Source: Mesorhizobium sp. M8A.F.Ca.ET.218.01.1.1 (GTDB lineage: Bacteria > Pseudomonadota > Alphaproteobacteria > Rhizobiales > Rhizobiaceae). From it: 64,000 nt of DNA. The stretch is from the NCBI RefSeq assembly GCF_004791165.1, contig NZ_SRUZ01000003.1, forward strand, positions 558,001-622,000, given 5' to 3'. Of this stretch, positions 17,015-26,669 are shown one piece after another. How positions within the stretch are numbered: position 1 is the stretch's first letter; each line of letters opens with the position of its first letter. The position numbers and the translations under genes were made by a program. Under the pieces are notes generated by a model. The model saw nothing but the letters and a program-made list of their open reading frames with translations, was not told the DNA's origin and did no database searches.

Positions 17015-17926
17015 ATGTTTTCAGTCAAGGTTCTGGCCAGCGCGGCAATCGCGCTCGCCATCACGGCGGCTTCCGCGAGCGCTCAGGTCGTCGTCTCCTC
17101 GAAGATCGACACCGAGGGTGGCGTGCTTGGCAACATTATCCAGCTCGTTCTCAACGCCAACAACATCAAGACCACGGATCGCATCCAGCTGGGCGGCACG
17201 CCGGTGGTGCGCAAGGCGATCACCGCCGGCGAGATCGACATCTATCCCGAATACACCGGCAATGCCGCTTTCTTCTTCGAGAAGGCCGATGATCCCGTGT
17301 GGAAGGATGCCGCCAAGGCCTATGAGACGGCCAAGAAGCTCGACTACGACGCCAACAAGATCGTCTGGCTGTCGCCGGCGCCGGCCAACAACACCTGGGC
17401 GATCGCCCTGCGCAAGGAAGTGACCGACGAGAACAAACTCGGCACGCTCTCGGACTTCGGCAAGTATGTCGCCGGCGGCGGCAAGGTGGTGCTGGCCGCC
17501 TCCGCCGAGTTCGTCAATTCGGCGGCAGCCCTTCCGGCCTTCCAGACCACCTATGGCTTCACGCTGAAGCCTGACCAGCTGATCACCCTCTCGGGTGGCG
17601 ACACGGCCGCGACCATCGCGGCGGCCGCCAACCAGACCAGCGGCGCCAATGCCGCCATGGTCTACGGCACCGATGGCGGCATCGCACCGTCAGGCCTCGT
17701 CGTGTTGACCGACGACAAGGGCGTGCAGCCGGTCTACCAGCCGGCGCCGATCATCCGCGAATCCGTGCTGAAGGAGCATCCGGAGATCGAGACGCTGCTG
17801 AAGCCGGTTTTCGCCAAGCTCGATCTCGTCACCCTCCAGGAGCTCAATGGGCGCGTGCAGGTTGGCGGCGAGCCGGTCAAGGGCGTCGCCGAGGACTTTT
17901 TGAAGAAGAACGGGTTCTTGAAGTAA
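17015..17926 (+). CDS. osmF: Osmoprotectant ABC transporter, substrate-binding protein (OsmF/YehZ type)
   Basis: The 303-residue periplasmic protein has a signal peptide ending ASASA before QVVVSSKIDTEGG. It belongs to the OpuAC/OpuBC-type binding proteins: GVLGNIIQLVL, GGTPVVRKAITAGEIDIYPE and YTGNAAFF are the family signature with the aromatic ligand cage. The downstream order (permease, ATPase, permease) and sizes match E. coli yehZYXW, a glycine-betaine/osmoprotectant importer. The true ligand is not proven. A large palindrome separates it from the permease gene. Confidence 0.9.
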   Translation: MFSVKVLASAAIALAITAASASAQVVVSSKIDTEGGVLGNIIQLVLNANNIKTTDRIQLGGTPVVRKAITAGEIDIYPEYTGNAAFFFEKADDPVWKDAAKAYETAKKLDYDANKIVWLSPAPANNTWAIALRKEVTDENKLGTLSDFGKYVAGGGKVVLAASAEFVNSAAALPAFQTTYGFTLKPDQLITLSGGDTAATIAAAANQTSGANAAMVYGTDGGIAPSGLVVLTDDKGVQPVYQPAPIIRESVLKEHPEIETLLKPVFAKLDLVTLQELNGRVQVGGEPVKGVAEDFLKKNGFLK

Positions 17927-17945
17927 TCAGCTTGAAAGTGACGCT

Positions 17946-18124
17946 GGTGCGAGGCGCCCCCCTCTGTCCTGCCGGACATCTCCCCCTCGAGGGGGGAGAT
18001 TGGCGGCTCCTGCGTCCCGCTTCTTTCTGCAATTCCACCGGTTGGCGAAGACCCTCGCGACTTTCGATCTCCCCCCTTGAGGGGGAGATGGCCGGCAGGC
18101 CAGAGGGGGGCGCCTCGCGCCAAC
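17946..18124. repeat. RIME-like intergenic palindromic element
   Basis: The left arm (about 17946-17999) and right arm (about 18067-18124) are inverted copies: GCGAGGCGCC near 17949 answers GGCGCCTCGC near 18109, and both arms carry the run CATCTCCCCCTC / GAGGGGGAGATG beside a GCCGG block. This is the look of Rhizobium-specific intergenic mosaic elements. Small open frames on either strand here are by-products of the repeat. Confidence 0.8.
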
Positions 18125-18131
18125 GCACCTT

Positions 18132-19295
18132 ATGACCCTCCGCTTCGACAAGCTCGGCGTCGTCATCGCGGCGATCGCCGCTTATGCGGCTTTCGCCGCG
18201 CCCTTTGCCACGTTCCACGCCAATCGCATCGTCCCCGGGCAGGCGCGTTCGATCCTTGACGCACTGCCGGCGACCACCGGACCACTGCTTCTGGCAATCG
18301 TGATCGTCGCGGCGCTCATCGCATTGTTGAGGACGCCGCTGGCGCTGCGCCTTGCCGCCAGCGTGGTCGCGCTTGTCGCGCTGGCCCTGCTCATCGGCGT
18401 CGCCGGCACATTCCTCACTCCGGCCGGCAATACCTTTGCCCGGATCTCGCCGGCCTCCGGCTTTTGGATTCTCATCTTCGCCTTCACGCTTTTGCTCGCC
18501 GACGTGCTGACCCGGCTCAACCTGCCGCCCTCGGCGCGCGTTGGCGTGCTTGTCGTTGCGGCGCTAGCCATCGGCTTGCTGCTGATGTGGGGACGCTGGG
18601 ACAGCCTCTCGATCCTCAAGGAATATTCCAACCGCGCCGACAGCTTTTGGGCCGAAGGCTCCAAACATTTGACCCTGGCGCTCGGCTCGCTGCTTGCCGC
18701 GGTGATCGTCGGCCTGCCGCTCGGCATCCTGTGCCACCGCGTCGAAAGCCTGCGGGCCGGCGTCCTCAACGTCTTGAACATCATCCAGACCATCCCTTCG
18801 ATCGCGCTGTTCGGCCTGCTGATCGCGCCGCTCGGCTGGGTCGCAACCCATGTGCCGGGCGCCGCCGCGCTCGGTATCAGGGGCATCGGCACGACCCCCG
18901 CCTTCGTCGCGCTGTTTCTCTATTCGCTGCTGCCGGTGGTGGCCAACACCGTGGTCGGCCTTGCCGGCGTGCCGCGTGCCGCCAATGACGCGGCGCGAGG
19001 CATGGGCATGACCGATCGCCAGCGCCTGTTCAGTGTCGAGTTTCCGCTGGCCTTTCCGGTGATCCTGACCGGCATCCGCATTGTCCTGGTGCAGAACATC
19101 GGTCTTGCCACCATCGCCGCGCTGATCGGCGGCGGTGGTTTTGGCGTGTTCGTGTTCCAGGGCGTCGGCCAGACGGCGATGGATCTGGTGCTGCTCGGCG
19201 CGGTGCCGACCGTGGCGCTCGCCTTTGCCGCCGCCATCATCCTCGATGCGGTGATCGAAATGACCGCCACCAAGCGCAGGGTAGAAACGGCATGA
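18132..19295 (+). CDS. yehY: Osmoprotectant ABC transporter permease (YehY type)
   Basis: The 387-residue inner-membrane protein has an N-terminal set of helices (residues 10-150) and then the BPD_transp_1 permease domain from about 175, with the ATPase-contact EAA-like segment PRAANDAARGMGMTDRQRL. The long form with extra N-terminal helices is the YehY type rather than the short YehW type. Its stop overlaps the ATPase start (ATGA). It begins only a few bases after the RIME-like element. Confidence 0.9.
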   Translation: MTLRFDKLGVVIAAIAAYAAFAAPFATFHANRIVPGQARSILDALPATTGPLLLAIVIVAALIALLRTPLALRLAASVVALVALALLIGVAGTFLTPAGNTFARISPASGFWILIFAFTLLLADVLTRLNLPPSARVGVLVVAALAIGLLLMWGRWDSLSILKEYSNRADSFWAEGSKHLTLALGSLLAAVIVGLPLGILCHRVESLRAGVLNVLNIIQTIPSIALFGLLIAPLGWVATHVPGAAALGIRGIGTTPAFVALFLYSLLPVVANTVVGLAGVPRAANDAARGMGMTDRQRLFSVEFPLAFPVILTGIRIVLVQNIGLATIAALIGGGGFGVFVFQGVGQTAMDLVLLGAVPTVALAFAAAIILDAVIEMTATKRRVETA

Positions 19296-20230
19296 TCGAG
19301 ATCGAAGGCATCACCAAGCGCTATGACGCGACCACGGTCGTCGACAACGTTTCAATGGTCATCGAGCCGCGCACCATCGCCGTCATTGTCGGTACCTCGG
19401 GTTCCGGCAAGACGACGCTGTTGCGCATGATCAACCGTCTGGTCGAACCGACGTCAGGCGTCATCAAGCTCGACGGCGCCGACAATCGATCGGTGCCCGG
19501 TTACGAACTGCGCCGCAGCATCGGCTACGCCATCCAGGGCCACGGCCTGTTTCCGCATCGCACCGTGGCGCAGAATATCGCCACCGTGCCGGTGCTGCTT
19601 GGCTGGGACAAGGCGCGCATCAAGGCCCGCGTGGATGAACTGATGACGCTCTACCAGCTCGACCCCCAGGAGTTCGGGCCGCGCTATCCGCACGAACTGT
19701 CCGGCGGTCAGCAGCAGCGCGTTGGCGTTGCCCGCGCACTCGCCGCCGAGCCCAACGTGCTTTTGATGGACGAGCCGTTCGGCGCGCTCGACCCGATCAT
19801 CCGCACCAAGGCGCAAGAGGATCTGCTGGCGATCCAGAAGCGCTTCGGCACCACCATCATCCTCGTCACCCATGACATGGAGGAGGCCGTGCATATGGGC
19901 GACAGGATCGCGGTGATGGATGCCGGCAAGCTCGTGCAATATGCAAGGCCGGCGGAGATCCTGGCGAGGCCGGCCAACGCCTTTGTCGAGACGCTGGTTG
20001 GCGCCAGCGAAAGGCCATTCAGGCTGCTGTCGCTCGGGCGAGTGCGCGACGCCGTGGAGCAGGGCGGGGCCGAAGGCGAGGCGATCCCCGGCGACGCCAG
20101 CCAGCGTGACGCGCTCGCGGAACTTCTCTGGTCCGGCAGACCGGCGCTGCCGGTGAAGGGCGCCGACGGCAAGCCGCTCGGTCGCGTCACCGTGGATGGC
20201 CTGATCAAGCGGGCGGCGAGGCCGGCATGA
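19292..20230 (+). CDS. yehX: Osmoprotectant ABC transporter ATP-binding protein (YehX type)
   Basis: The 312-residue ATPase has Walker A GTSGSGKTTLL (about residue 34), Q-loop YAIQGHGLFPHRTV, signature LSGGQQQRVGVARAL, Walker B VLLMDEPFGALD and the H-loop VTHDMEEAVHMGD. The C-terminal 70 residues are an accessory region without a full CBS pair. It powers the two permeases encoded on either side, with which it overlaps by 4 bases at each end. Confidence 0.95.
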   Translation: MIEIEGITKRYDATTVVDNVSMVIEPRTIAVIVGTSGSGKTTLLRMINRLVEPTSGVIKLDGADNRSVPGYELRRSIGYAIQGHGLFPHRTVAQNIATVPVLLGWDKARIKARVDELMTLYQLDPQEFGPRYPHELSGGQQQRVGVARALAAEPNVLLMDEPFGALDPIIRTKAQEDLLAIQKRFGTTIILVTHDMEEAVHMGDRIAVMDAGKLVQYARPAEILARPANAFVETLVGASERPFRLLSLGRVRDAVEQGGAEGEAIPGDASQRDALAELLWSGRPALPVKGADGKPLGRVTVDGLIKRAARPA

Positions 20231-20976
20231 AAGCCTGGCTGCCTCTGCTGCTCAGGCTTGCACTGGTGGTGTTGCTCGTTGCCTTCATCACCAGCCCGGG
20301 TTGGTTCGAGCCGTTGCTGAAGCCGCTGACCGAAAACAACGCTCCCGCGATCTACAATCAAGGCAGCCTGCTGACGCTTACGCTGCTGCATCTGCGCACC
20401 GTGCTGATCGCGACCGTCGCGGCCACCATCGTCGCTGTGGCGCTTGCCATCCTGGTGACCCGGCCTGCCGGCGCTGAATTCCTGCCGCTGTCGCGCAGCC
20501 TGGTCAATATCGGCCAGACCTTTCCGCCGGTGGCGGTGCTGGCGCTCGCCGTGCCGGCCGTCGGCTTCGGCGAGAAGCCGACGTTGATCGCGCTGTTTCT
20601 CTATGGCCTGCTGCCGATCTTCGAGAACGCGCTGACCGGGCTGACGACGCTGCCGGCCAATGTCGTCGAGGCGGCGCGTGGCGCCGGCATGACTGGCTGG
20701 CAAAGGCTCACCAAGGTCGAACTGCCGCTCAGCGCGCCGATCATCCTTGGCGGCATCAGGCTGTCGGTGGTGATCAGCCTCGCCACCGCCACCATCGGCT
20801 CTACGGTGGCCGCCAGGACGCTCGGCGAAGTGATCATCGCCGGCTTGCTGTCGAACAATCTGGCCTTCATCCTGCAGGGCGGTCTGATCGTCGCGGCGCT
20901 TGCCGTGCTGATCTATGATGGACTGTCCGCGGTCGAGCGCTACGCGGCGCGGCGCATGGGCAGGGAAGCGGACTGA
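20227..20976 (+). CDS. yehW: Osmoprotectant ABC transporter permease (YehW type)
   Basis: The 249-residue protein has about six membrane segments and the permease coupling loop VVEAARGAGMTGWQRLTKVELP. It is the short partner permease of the YehZYXW-like importer. The start overlaps the ATPase stop. It ends the operon; a 240-base intergenic region with the hppA promoter follows. Confidence 0.92.
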   Translation: MKAWLPLLLRLALVVLLVAFITSPGWFEPLLKPLTENNAPAIYNQGSLLTLTLLHLRTVLIATVAATIVAVALAILVTRPAGAEFLPLSRSLVNIGQTFPPVAVLALAVPAVGFGEKPTLIALFLYGLLPIFENALTGLTTLPANVVEAARGAGMTGWQRLTKVELPLSAPIILGGIRLSVVISLATATIGSTVAARTLGEVIIAGLLSNNLAFILQGGLIVAALAVLIYDGLSAVERYAARRMGREAD

Positions 20977-21089
20977 CCATGCCCGATGGTCGGGATCGAT
21001 TTCAATCGATCTAACCGCCGGGCGATCGCGACCCACACTCGCCCGCCTGGACCTTTTGGGCGAAAGCCGGGCAAAAATCGAACAATATC

Positions 21090-21118
21090 TTGACGTTCGC
21101 AGCCCTGTTTCGCATACA
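21090..21118 (+). promoter_or_regulatory. Sigma-70 type promoter of hppA
   Basis: TTGACG (21090-21095), 17 bases, then CATACA (21113-21118) fit the rhizobial housekeeping promoter, leaving a leader of about 90 bases before the hppA ATG at 21217. No terminator for the preceding operon is obvious in 20977-21089. Confidence 0.6.
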
Positions 21119-21216
21119 CCGATGCGAAGAGGGGGATTCCATGCACGGGATTCCGTCTTTGTCTCAACGGCCCAGGGAGGGGTTCTTTTGGGCCAACAAT
21201 CGAGGAAAACCCGGCA

Positions 21217-23358
21217 ATGACCATAATTTCCGCCGTCATCGCCTGCGGCTTGTTGTCTGTCCTTTACGCCATATGGGCGACACGTTCGGTCCTTGCGGCC
21301 GATCAGGGCAACGCGCGCATGCAGGAAATCTCCGCCGCCATTCGCGAAGGCGCGCAGGCCTACCTGGCGCGCCAGTACACCACCATCGCCATCGTCGGCG
21401 TGGTCGTGCTCGTGCTCGCCTGGTGGCTGCTGTCGATCACCGCCGCCATCGGCTTCCTGATCGGCGCCGTTCTGTCGGGCGCCGCCGGCTTCATCGGCAT
21501 GCATGTTTCGGTGCGCGCCAATGTGCGCACCGCGCAAGCGGCTTCCAACAGCCTTGCCGCCGGCCTCGACATCGCCTTCAAGTCGGGCGCCATCACCGGC
21601 ATGCTGGTGGCTGGCCTGGCCCTGCTTGGCGTTTCGATCTACTACCTCATCCTTACCCAGTTCCTCGGCCTCCAGCCCAACGACCGCATTGTAATCGACT
21701 CGCTGGTTTCGCTCGGCTTCGGCGCCTCGCTGATCTCGATCTTCGCCCGCCTCGGCGGCGGCATTTTCACCAAGGGCGCCGATGTCGGCGGCGATCTGGT
21801 CGGCAAGGTCGAAGCCGGTATTCCGGAGGATGATCCGCGCAACCCGGCCACCATCGCCGACAATGTCGGCGACAATGTCGGCGACTGCGCCGGCATGGCC
21901 GCCGACCTGTTCGAGACCTATGCCGTGACGGTTGTCGCCACCATGGTGCTGGGCGCCATCTTCTTTGGCGGCACCGCCATCCTTGGTGCGGCGATGCTCT
22001 ATCCGCTCGCCATCTGCGGCGCCTGCATCCTGACCTCGATCGTCGGCACCTTCTTCGTCAAGCTCGGCTCCAACGGCTCGATCATGGGCGCGCTCTACAA
22101 GGGCCTGATCGTGACCGGCCTGCTGTCGATCGTGGGTCTCGGCGTCGCCACCTCGGCCACGCTCGGCTGGGGCGAGGTCGGCACGGTCGCCGGCATCGTC
22201 ATCACCGGCAAGAACCTGTTCATCTGCGGCCTCATCGGCCTCGTGGTGACCGGCCTTATCGTGGTGATCACCGAATACTACACCGGCACCAACAAGCGTC
22301 CGGTCAACTCGATTGCCCAGGCATCGGTGACCGGACATGGCACCAACGTCATCCAGGGCCTCGCGGTCTCGCTGGAATCGACGGCGCTGCCGGCGATCGT
22401 CATCGTCGGTGGCATCATCTCGACCTACCAGCTTGCCGGTCTCTACGGCACGGCGATCGCCGTCACCACCATGCTCGGCCTTGCCGGCATGATCGTGGCG
22501 CTCGACGCCTTCGGCCCGGTCACCGACAATGCCGGCGGCATCGCCGAAATGGCAGGCCTGCCCAAGGAAGTGCGTCACTCCACCGACGCGCTCGACGCGG
22601 TCGGCAACACCACCAAGGCGGTGACCAAGGGCTACGCCATCGGTTCGGCCGGCCTCGGCGCATTGGTGCTGTTCGCGGCCTATTCGAACGACCTGAAGTT
22701 CTTTGCCGCCAATGGCGACAAGTATCCTTACTTCCAGGGCATGGGCGAAATCTCCTTCGATCTCTCCAACCCTTACGTCGTCGCCGGCCTGATCTTCGGC
22801 GGCCTCATTCCCTACCTGTTCGGCGGCATCGCCATGACGGCCGTCGGCCGCGCGGCTGGCGCCATCGTCGAGGAGGTGCGCAAGCAGTTCCGCGAGGATC
22901 CGGGCATCATGGCCGGTACCTCGAAGCCGAACTATGCCCGCGCGGTCGATCTCCTGACCAAGGCGGCGATCCGCGAGATGATCATCCCGTCGCTGCTGCC
23001 CGTGCTGGCGCCGCTCGTCGTCTATTTCGGGGTGCTGTTGATTTCGGGGTCGAAGGCGTCCGCCTTCGCTGCCCTTGGCGCCTCGCTCCTCGGCGTCATT
23101 GTCAATGGCCTGTTCGTTGCCATCTCGATGACCTCGGGCGGTGGCGCCTGGGACAACGCCAAGAAATCGTTCGAGGACGGTTTCACCGGCAAGGACGGCG
23201 TCAAGCACCTCAAGGGCTCCGAGGCGCACAAGGCTTCGGTGACCGGCGACACCGTCGGCGATCCCTACAAGGACACCGCCGGCCCGGCGGTCAACCCGGC
23301 GATCAAGATCACCAACATCGTGGCCTTGCTGCTGCTGGCAGTGCTCGCGCACGGCTGA
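21217..23358 (+). CDS. hppA: K+-insensitive proton-translocating membrane pyrophosphatase
   Basis: HppA couples pyrophosphate hydrolysis to proton pumping across the inner (or acidocalcisome) membrane. The 713-residue protein has about 16 membrane segments. The active-site loop reads [16 protein letters not shown], then [20 protein letters not shown], carrying the pyrophosphate- and magnesium-binding aspartates. [16 protein letters not shown] has the lysine/threonine pair that marks the K+-independent class. The ATG follows AGGAAAACCCGGCA. A strong hairpin lies 45 bases after the stop. The long reverse-strand frame over this gene is a shadow. Confidence 0.97.
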   Translation: MTIISAVIACGLLSVLYAIWATRSVLAADQGNARMQEISAAIREGAQAYLARQYTTIAIVGVVVLVLAWWLLSITAAIGFLIGAVLSGAAGFIGMHVSVRANVRTAQAASNSLAAGLDIAFKSGAITGMLVAGLALLGVSIYYLILTQFLGLQPNDRIVIDSLVSLGFGASLISIFARLGGGIFTKGADVGGDLVGKVEAGIPEDDPRNPATIADNVGDNVGDCAGMAADLFETYAVTVVATMVLGAIFFGGTAILGAAMLYPLAICGACILTSIVGTFFVKLGSNGSIMGALYKGLIVTGLLSIVGLGVATSATLGWGEVGTVAGIVITGKNLFICGLIGLVVTGLIVVITEYYTGTNKRPVNSIAQASVTGHGTNVIQGLAVSLESTALPAIVIVGGIISTYQLAGLYGTAIAVTTMLGLAGMIVALDAFGPVTDNAGGIAEMAGLPKEVRHSTDALDAVGNTTKAVTKGYAIGSAGLGALVLFAAYSNDLKFFAANGDKYPYFQGMGEISFDLSNPYVVAGLIFGGLIPYLFGGIAMTAVGRAAGAIVEEVRKQFREDPGIMAGTSKPNYARAVDLLTKAAIREMIIPSLLPVLAPLVVYFGVLLISGSKASAFAALGASLLGVIVNGLFVAISMTSGGGAWDNAKKSFEDGFTGKDGVKHLKGSEAHKASVTGDTVGDPYKDTAGPAVNPAIKITNIVALLLLAVLAHG

Positions 23359-23397
23359 GCGGGAGCCCGGAAACTTGAAATAGCTCAACGCTTGAAA

Positions 23398-23577
23398 TCA
23401 AGAACCCGCGAGGAGCGATCCTCGCGGGTTGGACGTTGCGACCGGCCTGATTTCCTCGATCCTGACGCCGTCGATCGACGGCGGATCGATGGCAAGCCAG
23501 TCCGATGTCACTGTCTGCCGCTCGGGTGTCCCCGTCGTCATCCAGCCATCCGGCACCGCACGGTCGTCACTGCTCAT
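23398..23577 (-). pseudogene. Possible 5' remnant of a sugar-epimerase-like gene
   Basis: A 59-residue frame starts at ATG 23577 and reads SSDDRAVPDGWMTTGTPERQ, then TVTSDWLAIDPPSIDGVRIE and EIRPVATSN, ending in residues encoded by the hppA terminator. The segment SIDGVRIEEIRPV resembles the start of RmlC-type (dTDP-dehydrorhamnose 3,5-epimerase-like) proteins, which then stop being recognisable at the hairpin. It may be a truncated gene fused to the terminator by a past deletion, or a chance frame. The rest of 23359-23754 holds only the two terminators. Confidence 0.3.
23403..23430 (+). terminator. Hairpin after hppA
   Basis: AACCCGCGAGGA (23403-23414) and TCCTCGCGGGTT (23419-23430) pair perfectly over 12 bases around GCGA. 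Only a short T-tail follows. It probably ends hppA. Confidence 0.7.
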
Positions 23578-23653
23578 GTCCAAGCCCCAAGCCTGGACGG
23601 TTGGATATGGGTTTGCCACACCCCTGACGAGCCGGCTCCTCATTGGCCAAACA

Positions 23654-23683
23654 AAAACCCGTGAGATCGCTCTCACGGGTTTT
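23654..23683. terminator. Bidirectional terminator between hppA and bamE
   Basis: AAAACCCGTGAG (23654-23665) and CTCACGGGTTTT (23672-23683) form a 12-base-pair stem flanked by A and T runs, so it can act on both strands. On the minus strand it ends bamE. Confidence 0.85.
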
Positions 23684-23754
23684 CGGTCGCCTGAGACATT
23701 TCCGTTCCCCCAAAGTCAGGGAAGCAGGATTCTAGGGAAGCAGGAATCTAAAGA

Positions 23755-24267
23755 TCAGGGGGTGCCGCCGGGAATGCCGGGGGCCAGCTTGCTGGCGCCG
23801 TTGATGATCTGGCTGAGGAAGTTCTGGTCCTTGCCGCCGGTCGGCGTGGTGCGCGAAATGAAGTCGAAAATCTTGCCGTCCTTCAAGCCGTAGTTGGCGA
23901 TCTGGGTGACGCGGCCGTCCGCACCGAAATAGACCGCGAGCACTTTCTGGTCGACGAGCCTGGGCTTGTCGAAGGCGACATAGCGTTTGCGGGTTTGCGA
24001 AATGTAATAAAACGCCTCGTTGTCGAACGTCGCCGTCGTCGATGGCGTGCCAAGCGCCAGAAGCACCTGTTCGCGGCTGGAACCGACGGGCACCGAATCG
24101 ACGGCCTGCTGGTCGTAGACATACCCTTGCGTGAACGTTTCGCTCGGGCTGAGGTCACCGATCATCTTGTTGGTGTGGCATGCCGAGAGCGCCGATATGA
24201 CAACCAGCAGCGAGATCGCGCCGGCGGGCCTGGACGAGAAGGTCGACTTGAAATTCAGCGCGCGCAA
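23755..24267 (-). CDS. bamE: Outer membrane protein assembly factor BamE (SmpA/OmlA)
   Basis: BamE is a small lipoprotein of the BAM complex that inserts beta-barrel proteins. The protein of about 170 residues has a lipoprotein signal with lipobox LSAC (cysteine near residue 28) followed by HTNKMIGDL, then the SmpA/OmlA core VPVGSSREQVLLALGTPS and FYYISQTRKRYVAF. No ATG fits: three TTG codons occur at 24273, 24270 and 24267 after GGAG, and the last has the best spacing. It is divergent from the cytochrome bc1 chaperone gene, as is usual in rhizobia. Confidence 0.88.
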   Translation of the reverse strand: MRALNFKSTFSSRPAGAISLLVVISALSACHTNKMIGDLSPSETFTQGYVYDQQAVDSVPVGSSREQVLLALGTPSTTATFDNEAFYYISQTRKRYVAFDKPRLVDQKVLAVYFGADGRVTQIANYGLKDGKIFDFISRTTPTGGKDQNFLSQIINGASKLAPGIPGGTP

Positions 24268-24381
24268 CAACAATTCTCCATTATATCGCCGCAACTTGCG
24301 CTGGGCCGCAAAACCGGTAAACCAGCTTGCTTGCCGATGCAACAAGGCCAATTCAACAAACGGTCCCCGGAGACCATCCCC

Positions 24382-24924
24382 ATGTTCCAGCGCCTTCTTG
24401 GCCGCGAACGCCACGCCAACCGCGCCATCACCGACGCGCTTTACGCACAAATCGTGGCGGCGGCGCGGCAGACTGCTTTTTATTCCCATTGGAATGTGCC
24501 GGACACGCCGCTCGGCCGTTTCGAGATGCTTTCGCTGCACATGTTCCTGGTCCAGCACCGCTTGCGCGGCGAGGACGGCGTGGCCCAGGAGATCGCCCAG
24601 GTGCTGATCGACGAGTTCTTCCTCGATGTCGATCACTCGCTGCGGGAACTGGGCATTGGCGACGTCGGTGTGCCAAAACGTATGAAGAAACTGGCGAAGA
24701 TGTTCTATGGCCGCACCGCCGCCTATGATGATGCTCTGGAACGAAACGATCACGATGGTCTGACCGCGGCACTTGCCCGTAATGTCCGTCCCGACGCCGG
24801 CGCCTGGCCGGAAGCATCGCGTTTGGCCGGGTATGTCGCCGACGCCAGCCGGCAACTGAGTGCGCAGCCGAGCGAATCGATCGTTGCTGGCACTGTGGCA
24901 TTTCCAGGAGCCAATGGAGGCTGA
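24382..24924 (+). CDS. Ubiquinol-cytochrome c chaperone family protein
   Basis: The 180-residue protein matches the CBP3/UQCC chaperone family that helps assemble cytochrome b of complex III. Seen in it: ITDALYAQIVAAARQTAFY, FEMLSLHMFLVQHRLRG and LIDEFFLDVDHSLRELGIGD, the family core. The ATG at 24382 follows CCGGAGACCATCCCC. It is followed 3 bases later by a DUF177 gene, with which it forms a two-gene unit. Confidence 0.88.
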   Translation: MFQRLLGRERHANRAITDALYAQIVAAARQTAFYSHWNVPDTPLGRFEMLSLHMFLVQHRLRGEDGVAQEIAQVLIDEFFLDVDHSLRELGIGDVGVPKRMKKLAKMFYGRTAAYDDALERNDHDGLTAALARNVRPDAGAWPEASRLAGYVADASRQLSAQPSESIVAGTVAFPGANGG

Positions 24925-24927
24925 TCG

Positions 24928-25476
24928 ATGAAACACGCCGATATGCAAAGTCCGGTATCCTTTTTCGCCAATGTCGCCCGGTTGCCGCAGAAGGGGCTGC
25001 CCGTGGTGATCGAGGCCGACCCCGCACAGCGCGCCGCGCTCGCCGAGGCGCATGGGCTGCTGTCGGTCGAAGCCTATCGCGCAGAACTGCTGGTTACGTC
25101 GTGGAAGCGCAATGGCGTCAAGGTCAGCGGCCGTGTCGAGGCAGACATCACCCAGGCCTGCATCGTCACGCTCGACCCCGTCCAGGCACATATCGATGAG
25201 CCGGTCGAGGCGCTGCTCTTGCCCGAGGACTCCAAGCTCGGACGGCAGGGATTCGATGGCGGCGGCGAAATTCTGCTCGACGCGGATGGGCCCGATAGCC
25301 CCGAGACATTTTCAGGCGACACCATCGATGTCGGGGCGCTTGCCGAACAGTTCTTCGGATTGGCGATCGACCCCTATCCGCGCAAGCCCGGCGCGTCGCT
25401 TGATGCCGGTGACGACACCGGATCGGCGGAGAATGAATTTCAGCAAAAACTGCGATCCTTGCTGGGAAAATCCTGA
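24928..25476 (+). CDS. DUF177 (YceD-like) protein
   Basis: The 182-residue protein carries the DUF177 domain, with NGVKVSGRVEADITQACIVT, the site that holds paired cysteines in many relatives (only one is clear here), and DVGALAEQFFGLAIDPYPRKPG near residue 140. Members commonly precede rpmF and plsX and are linked to 23S rRNA accumulation in plants and bacteria. Here rpmF is absent and plsX follows after 113 bases. Confidence 0.85.
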   Translation: MKHADMQSPVSFFANVARLPQKGLPVVIEADPAQRAALAEAHGLLSVEAYRAELLVTSWKRNGVKVSGRVEADITQACIVTLDPVQAHIDEPVEALLLPEDSKLGRQGFDGGGEILLDADGPDSPETFSGDTIDVGALAEQFFGLAIDPYPRKPGASLDAGDDTGSAENEFQQKLRSLLGKS

Positions 25477-25589
25477 AAACCTCGCCCGCGACGGAAAAGT
25501 CGGTTGTGCGACAGCCTAAAACCGCTATTTTCGCCGAGCCTTTGCGATCACTAAAACGACTTGCCGCCTAACCGTGAGATGAATACCGC

Positions 25590-26660
25590 GTGATCAGGAT
25601 TTCCATCGATGCCATGGGCGGCGATCACGGACCAACCGTGGTCATTCCAGCGCTCATGACGGTCGCGACCCGCCGTCCCGACATCCGCTTCGTCATCTAC
25701 GGACGTGAGGAACTGGTGCGCCCCGAACTCGCCAAGTTCCCCAAATTGGCCGAGGTCAGCGAGTTCTTCCACTGCGAGATCGCGGTCAGGATGGACGACA
25801 AACCGAGCCAGGCGCTGCGCCACGGCCGCTGGAAATCGTCGATGTGGAAGGCGGTCGAGGCGGTCAAATCGGGCGCCGCGGATGCATGCATTTCCGCCGG
25901 CAACACCGGCGCGCTGATGGCGATGTCGAAATTCTGCCTGCGCACCATGGCCACCATCGAACGCCCGGCGATTGCGGCATTGTGGCCGACATTGCGTGGC
26001 GAAAGCGTGGTTCTTGATGTGGGCGCCACCATTGGCGCCGATGCGCACCAACTCATCGATTTTGCCATTCTCGGCACCGGCATGGCGCGTTCCGTATTCG
26101 GCATCGCCCGGCCCACGGTCGGCCTGCTCAATGTCGGCGTGGAAGAGATCAAGGGCCAGGAAGAGGTCAAGGAAGCGGGACGCATGTTGCGCGAAGCCAA
26201 CATGGCCTCGATGAACTACCATGGCTTCGTCGAAGGCGACGACATCGGCAAGGGGACGGTCGACGTCGTGGTGACGGAAGGCTTCGCCGGCAACATCGCG
26301 CTGAAGACGGCTGAAGGCACCGCCCGCCAGATAGGCGGCTATCTGCGGGCCGCGATGAGCCGCACGCTGATGGCCAAGATCGGCTATGTCTTCGCCAAGG
26401 GCGCCTTCGACCGCCTGCGCGAGAAGATGGATGTCGGCCGCTCCAATGGCGGCGTGTTCCTGGGGCTGAACGGCATCGTCGTCAAAAGCCATGGCGGCGC
26501 CGATTCGGATGGTTTCGCCGCGGCGATCGAACTCGGCTACGACATGGTGCGCAACAATCTGCTCGACCGCATCGAGGCCGACCTCGATCTGTTCCATGCG
26601 CGCAACCCGCATGCCCTGACATCTAGGAAATCCGACGTCGTTACCGACGCAAAGGAATAG
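25590..26660 (+). CDS. plsX: Phosphate acyltransferase PlsX
   Basis: PlsX makes acyl-phosphate from acyl-ACP, the first step of phospholipid synthesis by the PlsX/PlsY route. The 356-residue protein has [20 protein letters not shown] at its N-terminus, [13 protein letters not shown] and [19 protein letters not shown], all typical. The start is a GTG at 25590; residues from there fit the family start. It is followed 9 bases later by fabH, the standard pairing. Confidence 0.97.
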   Translation: MIRISIDAMGGDHGPTVVIPALMTVATRRPDIRFVIYGREELVRPELAKFPKLAEVSEFFHCEIAVRMDDKPSQALRHGRWKSSMWKAVEAVKSGAADACISAGNTGALMAMSKFCLRTMATIERPAIAALWPTLRGESVVLDVGATIGADAHQLIDFAILGTGMARSVFGIARPTVGLLNVGVEEIKGQEEVKEAGRMLREANMASMNYHGFVEGDDIGKGTVDVVVTEGFAGNIALKTAEGTARQIGGYLRAAMSRTLMAKIGYVFAKGAFDRLREKMDVGRSNGGVFLGLNGIVVKSHGGADSDGFAAAIELGYDMVRNNLLDRIEADLDLFHARNPHALTSRKSDVVTDAKE

Positions 26661-26669
26661 GAAAGAATT

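Noticed and set aside
17927..18166. Small frames on both strands between osmF and yehY
   Set aside because: They are composed of the inverted repeat arms and do not look like proteins.
19708..23388. 1226-codon open frame on the minus strand
   Set aside because: It lies opposite the ATPase, permease and hppA genes, which have full family signatures. Its translation is rich in His, Asp, Gln, Arg and Glu with no domain, as expected for the reverse strand of high-GC genes.
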